Assembly: GCA_001556995.1 (NCBI GenBank)
Contig: LSKF01000085.1
Coordinates: 8,855-72,854 of the forward strand
DNA: 64,000 nucleotides
Source of the DNA: Erythrobacteraceae bacterium CCH12-C2
GTDB lineage: Bacteria; Pseudomonadota; Alphaproteobacteria; Sphingomonadales; Sphingomonadaceae
Direction of reading: 5' to 3'
Shown: piece by piece, positions 7,648 to 15,232 of the stretch
Layout of the letters: every line of letters starts with the position of its first letter
How positions within the stretch are numbered: the stretch's first letter is position 1
Translations under genes and position numbers: made by a program
Notes under the pieces: generated by a model
The model's database searches: none
The model's input: only the letters and a program-made list of their open reading frames with translations
Told to the model about the DNA's origin: nothing

Positions 7648-9351
7648 ATGCAAAAACCCGAACCGATGAACCGGCTCTATTACGGGGACAATCTTGAGGT
7701 TCTGCGCGACCAGTCGCAGTTCCCAGACGGTTGCGTCGATCTGGTCTATCTCGACCCGCCATTCAACTCCAACGCCGGATACAACGTGCTGTTCAAGACG
7801 GCGCAGGGATCGGGAGCAGATGCCAGCATGGAGGCGTTCGACGATACTTGGACCTGGGGCCCGTCCAGCGCATCGGCGATGCTTGACATTGAAAGCGGCA
7901 CCAACCGCGCGCTGACAGTCATGATGCAGGCAATGCACAGCGCGCTCGGAGATTCCCCCCTGATGGCCTATCTCGCCATGATGGCCGTGCGGCTAGTCGA
8001 GCTTCATAGGGTCTTGAAGGATACTGGCAGCCTCTACCTTCACTGCGATCCCACCGCGAGCCACTATCTCAAACTCGTTTTGGACGGGGTATTTGGCCCT
8101 GAAAAATTCAGGTCAGAGATCGTTTGGAAACGGACAAGTGCTCACAACAGCGCGAAGCGATGGGGCCCCATCCATGACACCATCCTCTATTACTCGAAAT
8201 CCGATTCCTACGTTTGGAACAGGATACACACGCCCTACGATCAAAGTTATTTAGATCGGTATTACAAGCACAAGGACGATGCCGGAAAGCTTTACCGGCT
8301 CAGCGATCTTACTGCCAGCGGGACACGGAACGGCGAGAGCGGCGCAGAGTGGAACGGCTTCAATCCGACAGGCTACGGGCGGCATTGGGCGATCCCGCAA
8401 ATCATCAAAGAGCAATTCCCGGATGCGCCTGACGGAATCAAAACGCTCGGGTGGCTCGACCTAATCCAAGAAAAAGGCCTGATCGAAATGACAGGCGAGG
8501 GCGTTGGCTGGCCGCACTTCCGCCGATACCTTGAGATGATGGAGGGGGAGTCCCCTCAAGACATAATCGACGACATACCGCCTCTGAGCCGTCGCCATGC
8601 CGAGCGCTTAGGCTATCCTACCCAGAAGCCGCGCGCCCTTCTGGAGCGGATCATCGCCGCGTCATCGAACGAAGATGATGTTGTGCTTGACCCCTTTTGC
8701 GGATGCGGCACCGCCGTCGATGCTGCACACAAGCTGGGGCGGAACTGGATTGGTATTGACGTAACCCACATAGCCATCGGCATGATCGAAGACCGGATGC
8801 GTTCGGGATACCCCGGCATCCAGTTCGAAACCATTGGTGTGCCCAAAGACCTCGCCAGCGCCGAACGCCTAGCCGCCGAAGATCCTCACCAATTCCAGCA
8901 ATGGGTTTGCTGGCAGGTCGGCGGCTTCCCGCGCGACAAAAAGGGTGGAGACAAGGGGGTTGATGGCTGGTTCAATTACTCTGATGTCGATGGGAAGGTT
9001 AAAACTGGCGTTATCAGCGTGAAGGCGGGCAACAACGTCAATCCAAGTATGGTGCGCGACCTTGGGCAGGTGATGCGGCGCGACGGGCATGAGTTCGGGC
9101 TGTTCATTATGAAGTCGAGCCCCACCAAGGGAATGCGCGAGGAAGCGGCTTCGCATCAGCTAGTCGAAATGAGCTGGGGGACCGATTCCCAAAACTACAA
9201 GCGCTACCCGGCCCTTCAAATCTTCACGCTGGCGGATTTGTTTGAAGGAAAGCGGCCGGATTTGCCGATGCTTATCAGCCCAGTCAAAAAAGCCAGCCGT
9301 GTTGAGACCCGGAAAAGCCACCAGCCTGACTCTCAAAGCAAGCTGTTTTAG
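7648..9351 (+). CDS. DNA methyltransferase fused to an Mrr-like nuclease domain
   Basis: A 567-residue protein. The amino-methyltransferase motif IV is DLVYLDPPFNS at about residues 30-40 and the AdoMet motif I is VVLDPFCGCGTA at about 344-355, with a long target-recognition stretch between them: the beta-class order for N6-adenine or N4-cytosine enzymes. After residue 390 a second domain contains GGDKGVDGWF (about 432-441) and ISVKAGNNV (about 454-462), matching the D...(x)VK active site of Mrr-type PD-(D/E)XK nucleases. It could therefore be a single-chain restriction-modification enzyme. It follows the transposase by seven bases and is probably cotranscribed. I preferred ATG over a GTG 18 bases upstream. 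Confidence 0.85.
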   Translation: MQKPEPMNRLYYGDNLEVLRDQSQFPDGCVDLVYLDPPFNSNAGYNVLFKTAQGSGADASMEAFDDTWTWGPSSASAMLDIESGTNRALTVMMQAMHSALGDSPLMAYLAMMAVRLVELHRVLKDTGSLYLHCDPTASHYLKLVLDGVFGPEKFRSEIVWKRTSAHNSAKRWGPIHDTILYYSKSDSYVWNRIHTPYDQSYLDRYYKHKDDAGKLYRLSDLTASGTRNGESGAEWNGFNPTGYGRHWAIPQIIKEQFPDAPDGIKTLGWLDLIQEKGLIEMTGEGVGWPHFRRYLEMMEGESPQDIIDDIPPLSRRHAERLGYPTQKPRALLERIIAASSNEDDVVLDPFCGCGTAVDAAHKLGRNWIGIDVTHIAIGMIEDRMRSGYPGIQFETIGVPKDLASAERLAAEDPHQFQQWVCWQVGGFPRDKKGGDKGVDGWFNYSDVDGKVKTGVISVKAGNNVNPSMVRDLGQVMRRDGHEFGLFIMKSSPTKGMREEAASHQLVEMSWGTDSQNYKRYPALQIFTLADLFEGKRPDLPMLISPVKKASRVETRKSHQPDSQSKLF

Positions 9352-9383
9352 CGGGCGTCTGAGTTCGAAACGGGGAGGATGCC

Positions 9384-9737
9384 TTGATTTACAAAGTCCG
9401 TGTGGATGACGTGCCGGGGATCAGGATCGACCATGAATCGGGCGAAGTCACCCTCATTGGCACCTGTGATGACGGCGATGAGTATCACTTCACGTTTTCG
9501 CCCGAAGAAATTCCACACCTAAGCGTAACACTGGCATCCGCTTACGCGGCCCTTTCAACGGGAACCCGTGCGGCAGAACCTCAAACATCCCTTCGGATTG
9601 AAAGCGCTGAAATTCTGGGGACCGCTCCAAATCTGACTTTCTTAGCCACACTATCGACTGGCCTTCCTGTGGCGTTTTCCCTTCCACACGACAGCGCTCG
9701 GGCCATCCTTGAATATCTGAAACAGGCATTGCCCTGA
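9384..9737 (+). CDS. Unknown 117-aa protein, transposon passenger
   Basis: I do not recognise this protein. It begins (TTG start) IYKVRVDDVPGIRIDHESGEV, looks beta-rich in the first half and helical at the C-terminus (SARAILEYLKQAL). GGGGAGG six bases upstream of the TTG decides the start. It follows the methyltransferase by 32 bases on the same strand and may be its accessory protein, but nothing in the sequence proves that. Confidence 0.6.
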   Translation: MIYKVRVDDVPGIRIDHESGEVTLIGTCDDGDEYHFTFSPEEIPHLSVTLASAYAALSTGTRAAEPQTSLRIESAEILGTAPNLTFLATLSTGLPVAFSLPHDSARAILEYLKQALP

Positions 9738-9745
9738 CCTCCAAC

Positions 9746-9774
9746 AAAAAGGGCGCCAGCTTTCGCCAGCGCCC
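9746..9774 (-). terminator. Intrinsic terminator of the minus-strand passenger gene
   Basis: On the minus strand GGGCGC pairs with GCGCCC around a 12-base loop and is followed directly by TTTTT. It separates the two convergent passenger genes. Confidence 0.6.
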
Positions 9775-9802
9775 ACCTGCGTCACACCATTGTGACCCTA
9801 TC

Positions 9803-10234
9803 TCAGCCGCGCACCGCCCATAGCAGCAGCCCGCCCTTCACCTGATCGCTGGTGGCAAGCTGGCGCTCTCTGAGATTGCGCAGCGCCGCACCGATCCGCT
9901 TGTGCATGGCCTTTTGCAGGCCCTTGTCGTTCACGTTCAACTCGCGCTCCGCCATGAGGCGCAAGGTGATAGCCCGCGCATCCATTGGCCCCTCTGCGCG
10001 CAGCATGGCGAGGATAGCCCGCGTCACCTGCCCCTTGAACGCCCGGTGGCGCGGTGGGAGCGGCTTGGGCTTAATCTCGTCCAGTTCAATGTCGGGATCG
10101 AACATTCGCAGCGTGGCGTCGATATGATCCATGTCGATCATCGCTTGACGCAACTGATCTTGCAGACCGTCCACCAGTCCCGCCAGCTCGCCGCGCTTGC
10201 CCCATAGGGCGCTGATTAAGTGTGTCTCTGCCAT
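9803..10234 (-). CDS. Unknown coiled-coil/winged-helix-like protein, transposon passenger
   Basis: A 143-residue protein. Residues about 1-45 (MAETHLISALWGKRGELAGL and on) look like a helical coiled coil ending in IDATLRMFDPDI. Residues 68-143 look like a winged helix (GQVTRAILAMLRAEG, ITLRLMAERELN, IGAALRNLRERQLA). Proteins with this MAETHLISALW...DATLRLFDP pattern recur near recombinases and transposons in alphaproteobacteria, as I remember it; no function is established to my knowledge. It lies at the right end of the element, reading inward. I chose the ATG giving MAETH over an in-frame ATG 36 bases upstream. Confidence 0.65.
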   Translation of the reverse strand: MAETHLISALWGKRGELAGLVDGLQDQLRQAMIDMDHIDATLRMFDPDIELDEIKPKPLPPRHRAFKGQVTRAILAMLRAEGPMDARAITLRLMAERELNVNDKGLQKAMHKRIGAALRNLRERQLATSDQVKGGLLLWAVRG

Positions 10235-10279
10235 CGCCGCAAGGTAATGAATTTGCGACCCAAATTGCACCCACCAAAG

Positions 10280-10303
10280 TTCTGCGTTTGCTACCTAATG
10301 CCG
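10280..10303 (-). repeat. Right terminal inverted repeat (24 bp)
   Basis: The reverse complement begins CGGCATTAGGTAGC and equals the left repeat for 24 bases. Read into the element from comM it supplies the TAG stop that ends the 5' half after DELPEFHGIR. Confidence 0.92.
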
Positions 10304-10311
10304 TGGAATTC
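10304..10311. repeat. 8-bp target-site duplication, right copy
   Basis: TGGAATTC directly after the right terminal repeat, identical to the left copy. Confidence 0.9.
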
Positions 10312-11220
10312 CGGCAGTTCATCGAGGAACAGCACACCCAGATGCGCCAAGCTGACCTCGCCGGGGCGAACCTTCAGCCCGCCGCCCGTCAGCGCTGCCA
10401 TGCTGGCCGAATGGTGCGGCGCACGGAACGGACGGGCGCGGCTGATCCGGCCAGCCTCTAGCGTGCCCGCGACCGATTGCACCATCGACACCTCCAGCGC
10501 CTCGGCAGGCGTCAGATCGGGGAGGATGCCGGGGAGGCAGCTGGCCAGCAGGCTCTTGCCCGATCCCGGCGGGCCGACCATCAGCAGATTATGGCCGCCA
10601 GCCGCCGCGATCTCGAGCGCGCGCTTGGCTGTTTCCTGGCCCTTCACTTGCCGCAGATCATTTCCGCCCGGCGCCTCGGCCACCTCACCGCGCGGCGGCT
10701 CCTCGAGCACCAGCGAGCCCTTGAGGTGCCCCATCAGGCTCATCAGGTCACGCGGAGCGAGCACCGGTACGCCGCTGGCCCAGCGCGCTTCCGGGCCTTG
10801 TTCGGCGGGGCAGATCAGGCCCGCGCCAACCGTGCTCGCATGGAGCGCGGCGATCAGCACCCCCGGACTTGCGACCACCCGGCCGTCCAGGGCGAGCTCC
10901 CCCACCGCGATCCAATCCCCAAGCTGCTCGGCATCGGTCACCCCCATCGCCGCCAGCAGTGCGAGCGCCACTGGCAGATCGAAATGCGAGCCATCCTTGG
11001 GCAAGTCGGCAGGCGAGAGATTAACCGTGATCCGCTTGGGCGGCAGCGCCAAACCCATCGCCCCCAAGGCTGCATGCACCCGCTCGCGGCTCTCGCTCAC
11101 CGCCTTGTCGGGCAGGCCGACCATGTTGAACCGTGGCAGGCCGGGGCCGATGTGGCACTGTACTTCGACCGCGCGGGCTTCGAGCCCGAGATAGGCAACT
11201 GTCCTCACCAACGCGACCAT
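10304..11220 (-). pseudogene. comM: comM/yifB, 5' half (interrupted)
   Basis: This encodes the first 305 residues of the YifB/ComM ATPase: the N-terminal ChlI domain (MVALVRTVAYLGLEARAVEVQ, VGLPDKAVSESRERV), then the Mg-chelatase AAA domain with Walker A MVGPPGSGKS and Walker B VLFLDELPEF. The transposon enters immediately after Walker B, adds four foreign residues and stops the frame. ComM is a branch-migration helicase that supports natural transformation in several proteobacteria, so its loss may lower chromosomal DNA uptake (inference). I chose the ATG giving MVALVRT, as in homologues, rather than an upstream ATG 27 bases earlier. Confidence 0.93.
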
Positions 11221-11359
11221 TGGCGCCCCCTTCATCAAGCCCTGCACGATTGTGCAGCCTTAATAAGGGCTTGTCGAGCACCCCCGCAGCGACGCTAAGG
11301 ATTTTTGAAAGGATAAATCTTCGCAAATTCGGAAGGCGCGTGGGGCGATTGTTCGGCGC

Positions 11360-12373
11360 ATGAACCGCGCACTTGCTCTGATCCTTACCGCCTTCGCGTT
11401 GTGGTTCCCCGCCACGGCGGCGTTTGCGCAATCGGGCGCGCGGGTGGTGTCGACCACCAGCTGGGTCGAAGAGTGGGATCCGGCGAGCCAGAGTTGGGTG
11501 CGGATCGCCGACGGCCCGGTCAGCACCGCGACCGCTGCCTATGAAACCACAACGCACGTGACCCGCGCTGGCGGCGTGACCATCACCGAGACCATCCGCG
11601 CCGAGGCCGTTGAAGCAGGGCCGGGGCGCTTCATTCCTCAGACCCCACGCATGATGCCGGGCCTCGCCCAGTTCGGTCCGTTCCGGGTCCTCGATGGCAA
11701 GCGCGCCGCGCTGGTGGCCTCGACCGATGCTGCCAGCCCGGCGGCATTTCAGGCCATGCTGGCTGCCTATCCGGGGCTGGAAGTGATCGAATTCACCGAC
11801 GCACCGGGCACCCGCCATGATCTCGCGAACCTCAAGCTCGGCCGCGCCATTCGCGCTGCGGGCCTCGCCACGCATGTGCCCGCAGGCGGCTCGGCGCGGT
11901 CGGGCGCCGTCGAGCTGTTCCTTGCCGGCACGCGCCGCACGATGGAGCCGGGCGCGCTGTTTGCCGTGCATTCCTGGCGCGATGAGCGCGGCCGTGAGCC
12001 TGCCGATTTCGCGCCGGATGCGCCGGAAAACAGGCTTTATCTCGATTACTACACCGAAATGGGCATGTCTGCCGAGGAGGCTCAGGCCTTCTACGCCATG
12101 ACCAACTCGGTGCCGCACGTCGGCGCGCGCTGGCTTGAGGGCGCGGAGATGGCGCGCTGGATCATGCCGCGTGCACCGGCGGCGCGCGATTTTGCTCCGG
12201 TGATCGAAGCGCCGCTGCGCGTCGCCCTGACTCGCTCGGGTGCAGCACTGGCCGAGGCATACCGCCTGCCGCTGCTTGCCCCGCGCAGCGCAGCGCCCGC
12301 CCCGCAGCTTGCCTATGCCGACCTTGGCGCTGGGGCGCTGCCTTTGCTTGACTCGGCTGCGGCTTTCCCATAA
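11360..12373 (+). CDS. Secreted ClpP/crotonase-like periplasmic protein (COG3904-like)
   Basis: A 337-residue protein with a signal peptide (MNRALALILTAFALWFPATAAFA, cut near 24). Residues about 110-275 hold a ClpP/crotonase-like region: DAPGTRHDLANLKLGRAIR, GLATHVPAGGSARSGAVELFLAG with the serine-centred turn, and FAVHSWRDERGREPADFAPDAPENRLYLDYY, as in predicted periplasmic COG3904 proteins. A hydrolase role on a peptide or ester in the periplasm is possible but unproven. It is transcribed divergently from comM, and the gene after it on the same strand is rpmH. Confidence 0.7.
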   Translation: MNRALALILTAFALWFPATAAFAQSGARVVSTTSWVEEWDPASQSWVRIADGPVSTATAAYETTTHVTRAGGVTITETIRAEAVEAGPGRFIPQTPRMMPGLAQFGPFRVLDGKRAALVASTDAASPAAFQAMLAAYPGLEVIEFTDAPGTRHDLANLKLGRAIRAAGLATHVPAGGSARSGAVELFLAGTRRTMEPGALFAVHSWRDERGREPADFAPDAPENRLYLDYYTEMGMSAEEAQAFYAMTNSVPHVGARWLEGAEMARWIMPRAPAARDFAPVIEAPLRVALTRSGAALAEAYRLPLLAPRSAAPAPQLAYADLGAGALPLLDSAAAFP

Positions 12374-12469
12374 CGGCCCCGGTCTGTTTTGCGGTCGCAG
12401 CATTGCGGCCCCGGCAGTCGCGTCGGTGATTCCCGCCGCGTTACCGCCGGTCAGCTTTTCGAGGATGAT

Positions 12470-12604
12470 ATGAAGCGTACCTTCCAGCCCAGCAATCTCG
12501 TGCGCGCCCGTCGCCACGGCTTCTTCGCACGCAAGGCGACCCCGGGCGGTCGCAAGGTCCTGCGCGCCCGCCGCAACCGCGGCCGCAAGAAGCTCTGCGC
12601 TTAA
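12470..12604 (+). CDS. rpmH: 50S ribosomal protein L34
   Basis: A 44-residue, highly basic protein: [18 protein letters not shown], then [25 protein letters not shown]. This is the full length and sequence pattern of L34, a large-subunit protein. It heads the conserved rpmH-rnpA-yidD-yidC cluster. GAGGATG just upstream serves as ribosome-binding site. There is no dnaA or dnaN next to it, so the cluster does not by itself mark oriC here. Confidence 0.97.
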   Translation: MKRTFQPSNLVRARRHGFFARKATPGGRKVLRARRNRGRKKLCA

Positions 12605-12689
12605 TTCTCTGGCGCCCTCAGGCGCCGGGCGCGGGCCATCCGGCCCGCTTGGCTTTCGCGGCATGAGCCGCGGCGGGCAGTCGCCCTTG

Positions 12690-12710
12690 CGGGCTCCCTC
12701 TGGGAGCCCG
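12690..12710 (+). terminator. Hairpin between rpmH and rnpA (attenuator or processing site)
   Basis: CGGGCTCCC and GGGAGCCCG form a perfect 9-bp stem with a three-base loop, followed by TTTGCG, 20 bases before the rnpA start. It could reduce read-through from the highly expressed rpmH into rnpA; the short T tract argues against full termination. Confidence 0.45.
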
Positions 12711-12730
12711 TTTGCGTTATTGGCGAAACC

Positions 12731-13120
12731 ATGATTTCGGTCCTGACCCGCCGCGCTGATTTCCTTGCGGCCAATTCCGGCATGCGCAATGCGCGCACCG
12801 GTTTTGTGCTGCTCACTCGGCCCAATGGCGGGCACGGCATCCGCTTCGGCATTACCGTCACCAAAAAAATCGGCAATGCCGTGGTGCGTAACCGCATGAA
12901 GCGGCGCTTTCGCGAATTGCTGCGCGCGGCGCTCCCCACTCAGGGCCTCGCCGATCACGACCACGTGCTGATCGGGCGCGCAGGCGGAGTGGAGCGCGAT
13001 TTTCACCAGATGGCCGAAGAACTGGCCAAGGCGCTCGCAAGGGCGCGCGAGGGCAAGGGCGATCCCTCGCACGCACGCCGCCCCCGCAAGGGAAACCGCG
13101 GCGGAAATGGCAAGCGGTGA
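12731..13120 (+). CDS. rnpA: Ribonuclease P protein component
   Basis: A 129-residue basic protein. The family signature lies at GITVTKKIGNAVVRNRMKRRFRELLR (about residues 40-65), which includes the RNR motif that contacts RNase P RNA. It assists the catalytic RNA in maturing the 5' ends of tRNAs. The C-terminal 25 residues (RKGNRGGNGKR and preceding) form a basic tail longer than usual. Its stop codon overlaps the yidD start as GTGA, which indicates translational coupling. Confidence 0.95.
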   Translation: MISVLTRRADFLAANSGMRNARTGFVLLTRPNGGHGIRFGITVTKKIGNAVVRNRMKRRFRELLRAALPTQGLADHDHVLIGRAGGVERDFHQMAEELAKALARAREGKGDPSHARRPRKGNRGGNGKR

Positions 13121-13326
13121 AGCAGGTCCTCATCCTCATCGCCCGCGGCTGGCAGCTTGGGCCCTCGCGCATCCTGCCGCCCTCTTGCCGCTATTACCCC
13201 TCGTGCAGCCAATACGCGATTGAGGCGATCGGCAAGTATGGTGCGCTCAAGGGTGGATGGATGGCGTTTAAGCGGCTAATGCGCTGCCACCCTTGGGGTG
13301 GGCATGGACATGATCCTGTGCCCTAG
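13117..13326 (+). CDS. yidD: Membrane protein insertion efficiency factor YidD
   Basis: A 69-residue protein with the YidD core LPPSCRYYPSCSQYAIEAIGKYGALKGGWMAFKRLMRCHPWGGHGHDPVP, including the conserved cysteines and the CHPW..GG(H/Y)DPVP tail. YidD sits on the inner membrane by an amphipathic helix and aids YidC and Sec. It starts with GTG overlapping the rnpA stop by four bases and is followed by yidC. Confidence 0.95.
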   Translation: MKQVLILIARGWQLGPSRILPPSCRYYPSCSQYAIEAIGKYGALKGGWMAFKRLMRCHPWGGHGHDPVP

Positions 13327-13391
13327 GGCTGGAATTCGAACCGTATCATCACCACAATACACCTCGTCACGCATCTTTTCAGGGCATTCTC

Positions 13392-15122
13392 TTGGACAAC
13401 CGCAATCTTCTGCTCGCCGTCGTGCTTTCGGGCCTGCTCATTCTGGGGTGGGATTTGGGGATGCGCTATTTCTATCCTGAAGCGGCGCTGACCGCTGCGT
13501 CGACTGAGGCCACACCTGCCGGGGCGGCGAAGTCCGGGAAGGTCGTCAGCGGTGCGGGTGACCTTGGCGTCGATGGTCGGCCCGCTCAGAAGGTGACGCT
13601 CAAGGGCGCGCTGGCCAGCCCGAATCGCGTGATGATCGATACTCCGCGCGTCGCCGGTTCGATCAGCCTCGCTGGCGCGCGGCTCGATGACATCGTGCTC
13701 AAGGATTACCGCGAGACGGTGAAGAAGGATTCCGGCCCCGTGCGCCTGTTCGCGCCGGAAGGCACGCCGGGGCAGTATTTCGCCGAATTCGGCTTCGTGA
13801 CAGACGGGGCGCGTCAGCCCTCCACCGCGCTGTGGCAGGCCGATGGCGCCCGGCTGACGCCCGAGACCCCGGTCACCTTGACCCGAACCGACGCCAAGGG
13901 GATCACCTACACCATCCGTTTCGCCATCGATGCGGATTACATGATCACCGCCGAGCAGACTGCATCTAACGGCGGCACCGCAGCGGCAATCATCCAGCCG
14001 TTCGCGCTGATCAAGCGCACCAGCACAAATGCGACGATTGACCAATTCGTTGCCCATTCCGGCCCCGTCGGCGTGTTCGGCGGGACGCTGTGGGATCCAC
14101 ATTCCTATGCCGAACTGGCGGAACTCGGTGGCGAAAAGCCCGAAGGAGCAGCCAGCTGGCTCGGGTTTACCGATCAATACTGGCTCGGCGCGCTGGTGCC
14201 GGGCAAGGGCGAGACTGATAGCGCCGGGTTCCGCTCGCTGGGCGGCAACCTGTTCCGCACCGATCTGCTCTACGCAGCCCGCACGATCCCGGCCGGCGGC
14301 AGCCTGACGCAGTCGACGGGCCTTTATGCAGGGGCCAAGGACAGCATCATCCTCGACAAGTACGAGGAAGCGGGGATTACCTTTTTCGGCAAGGCGATCA
14401 GCTGGGGCTGGTTCGAGATTGCTGAAAAGCCGATCCTGTGGCTGCTGCGCACCCTGAACGGGCTGGTCGGCAATTTCGGCCTCGCGATCATCCTGCTCAC
14501 CGTGATCATCCGCGCCGCGGTGTTCCCGATCGCGCAGAAAGGCTTTGCCTCGATGGCGCAGATGAAGGCCATCCAGCCGAAGATGAAGGAGATTCAGGAG
14601 CGCTTCAAGGATGACAAGCAGCGCCAGCAGCAGGAAATAATGAAGCTTTACAAGGACGAGAAGGTCAATCCCTTGTCCGGCTGCTTGCCGATGCTGATCC
14701 AGATCCCGGTGTTCTTCGCGCTCTACAAGGTGCTGGTGCTGTCAATCGAGATGCGGCACGAGCCGTTCTTTGGCTGGATCCGGGACCTCAGCGCCCCTGA
14801 TCCAGCGCACGTTCTCAACCTGTTCGGCACGCTGCCCTACGACGTCCCCGGGTTCCTGGCGATTGGCCCGCTGGCGATCTTGCTGGGCATCACGATGTGG
14901 CTGACCTTCAAGCTGAACCCGGCAGCAGTCGACCCCGTGCAACAGCAGATGTTTGCGATCATGCCGTGGGTGCTGATGTTCGTGATGGCCCCGTTCGCGG
15001 CGGGCCTGCTGCTCTACTGGGTGACTTCGAACATCCTGACGCTCGCACAGCAGAGCTATCTCTATTCCAAGCACCCGCAATTGAAGGCGGCTAATGCAAC
15101 GGCGGGTAAGGCCAAGACGTAG
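13392..15122 (+). CDS. yidC: Membrane protein insertase YidC
   Basis: A 576-residue protein of the usual Gram-negative length. It has an N-terminal signal-anchor (NLLLAVVLSGLLILGWDLGM), a large periplasmic beta-sandwich domain (about 80-330) and the conserved insertase core with five membrane segments (about 340-560), including NFGLAIILLTVIIRAAVFPI, LSGCLPMLIQIPVFFALYKVL and the last hairpin. YidC inserts and folds inner-membrane proteins alone or with SecYEG. The start is TTG, fixed by the conserved MDNRNLLLA N-terminus; no ATG fits. Confidence 0.95.
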   Translation: MDNRNLLLAVVLSGLLILGWDLGMRYFYPEAALTAASTEATPAGAAKSGKVVSGAGDLGVDGRPAQKVTLKGALASPNRVMIDTPRVAGSISLAGARLDDIVLKDYRETVKKDSGPVRLFAPEGTPGQYFAEFGFVTDGARQPSTALWQADGARLTPETPVTLTRTDAKGITYTIRFAIDADYMITAEQTASNGGTAAAIIQPFALIKRTSTNATIDQFVAHSGPVGVFGGTLWDPHSYAELAELGGEKPEGAASWLGFTDQYWLGALVPGKGETDSAGFRSLGGNLFRTDLLYAARTIPAGGSLTQSTGLYAGAKDSIILDKYEEAGITFFGKAISWGWFEIAEKPILWLLRTLNGLVGNFGLAIILLTVIIRAAVFPIAQKGFASMAQMKAIQPKMKEIQERFKDDKQRQQQEIMKLYKDEKVNPLSGCLPMLIQIPVFFALYKVLVLSIEMRHEPFFGWIRDLSAPDPAHVLNLFGTLPYDVPGFLAIGPLAILLGITMWLTFKLNPAAVDPVQQQMFAIMPWVLMFVMAPFAAGLLLYWVTSNILTLAQQSYLYSKHPQLKAANATAGKAKT

Positions 15123-15131
15123 TCTCTATCC

Positions 15132-15222
15132 CGTTCGGGCTGAGCTTGTCGAAGCCCTGTCCTTTACCTTCGGGGGACGGTCATGAAGAAGTACAGCCCT
15201 TCGACAAGCTCAGGGCGAACGG
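15132..15222. repeat. Inverted pair of GAGCTTGTCGAA repeats (REPIN-like)
   Basis: Two copies in opposite orientation, at about 15132-15159 and 15194-15221, lie between yidC and engB. Both share CGTTCG...CTGAGCTTGTCGAAG. The arms differ compensatorily: GGGC pairs with GCCC in the first copy and GCCC with GGGC in the second, so each can fold alone and both can fold with each other. This type of repeat is common between genes of sphingomonads, as I recall. Confidence 0.75.
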
Positions 15223-15232
15223 GGGTTTGAGT

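Larger units (their letters stand above)
5546..10303. mobile_element. Complete 4758-bp IS1595-type transporter element inserted in comM
   Basis: The element is bounded by identical 24-bp inverted terminal repeats beginning CGGCATTAGGTAGC and flanked by the octamer TGGAATTC. It carries an IS1595-family transposase, a small DUF6471 protein, a DNA methyltransferase-nuclease fusion and three unknown genes. IS1595 relatives with passenger genes are known, and this one has the intact transposase, ends and duplication expected of a recent, perhaps still mobile insertion. It sits in the Walker B region of comM, a gene known as an insertion hot spot in Acinetobacter. Confidence 0.93.

Noticed and set aside
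12374..12730. Possible oriC next to rpmH
   Set aside because: No dnaA, dnaN or gidA and no cluster of DnaA boxes that I could see.
11021..13072. A 683-codon minus-strand frame across rpmH and rnpA
   Set aside because: It is antisense to three confident genes; composition is that of a shadow frame.
15132..15222. Transposon terminal repeats between yidC and engB
   Set aside because: Too close together, no transposase and no target duplication; it fits an interspersed REP-type repeat.
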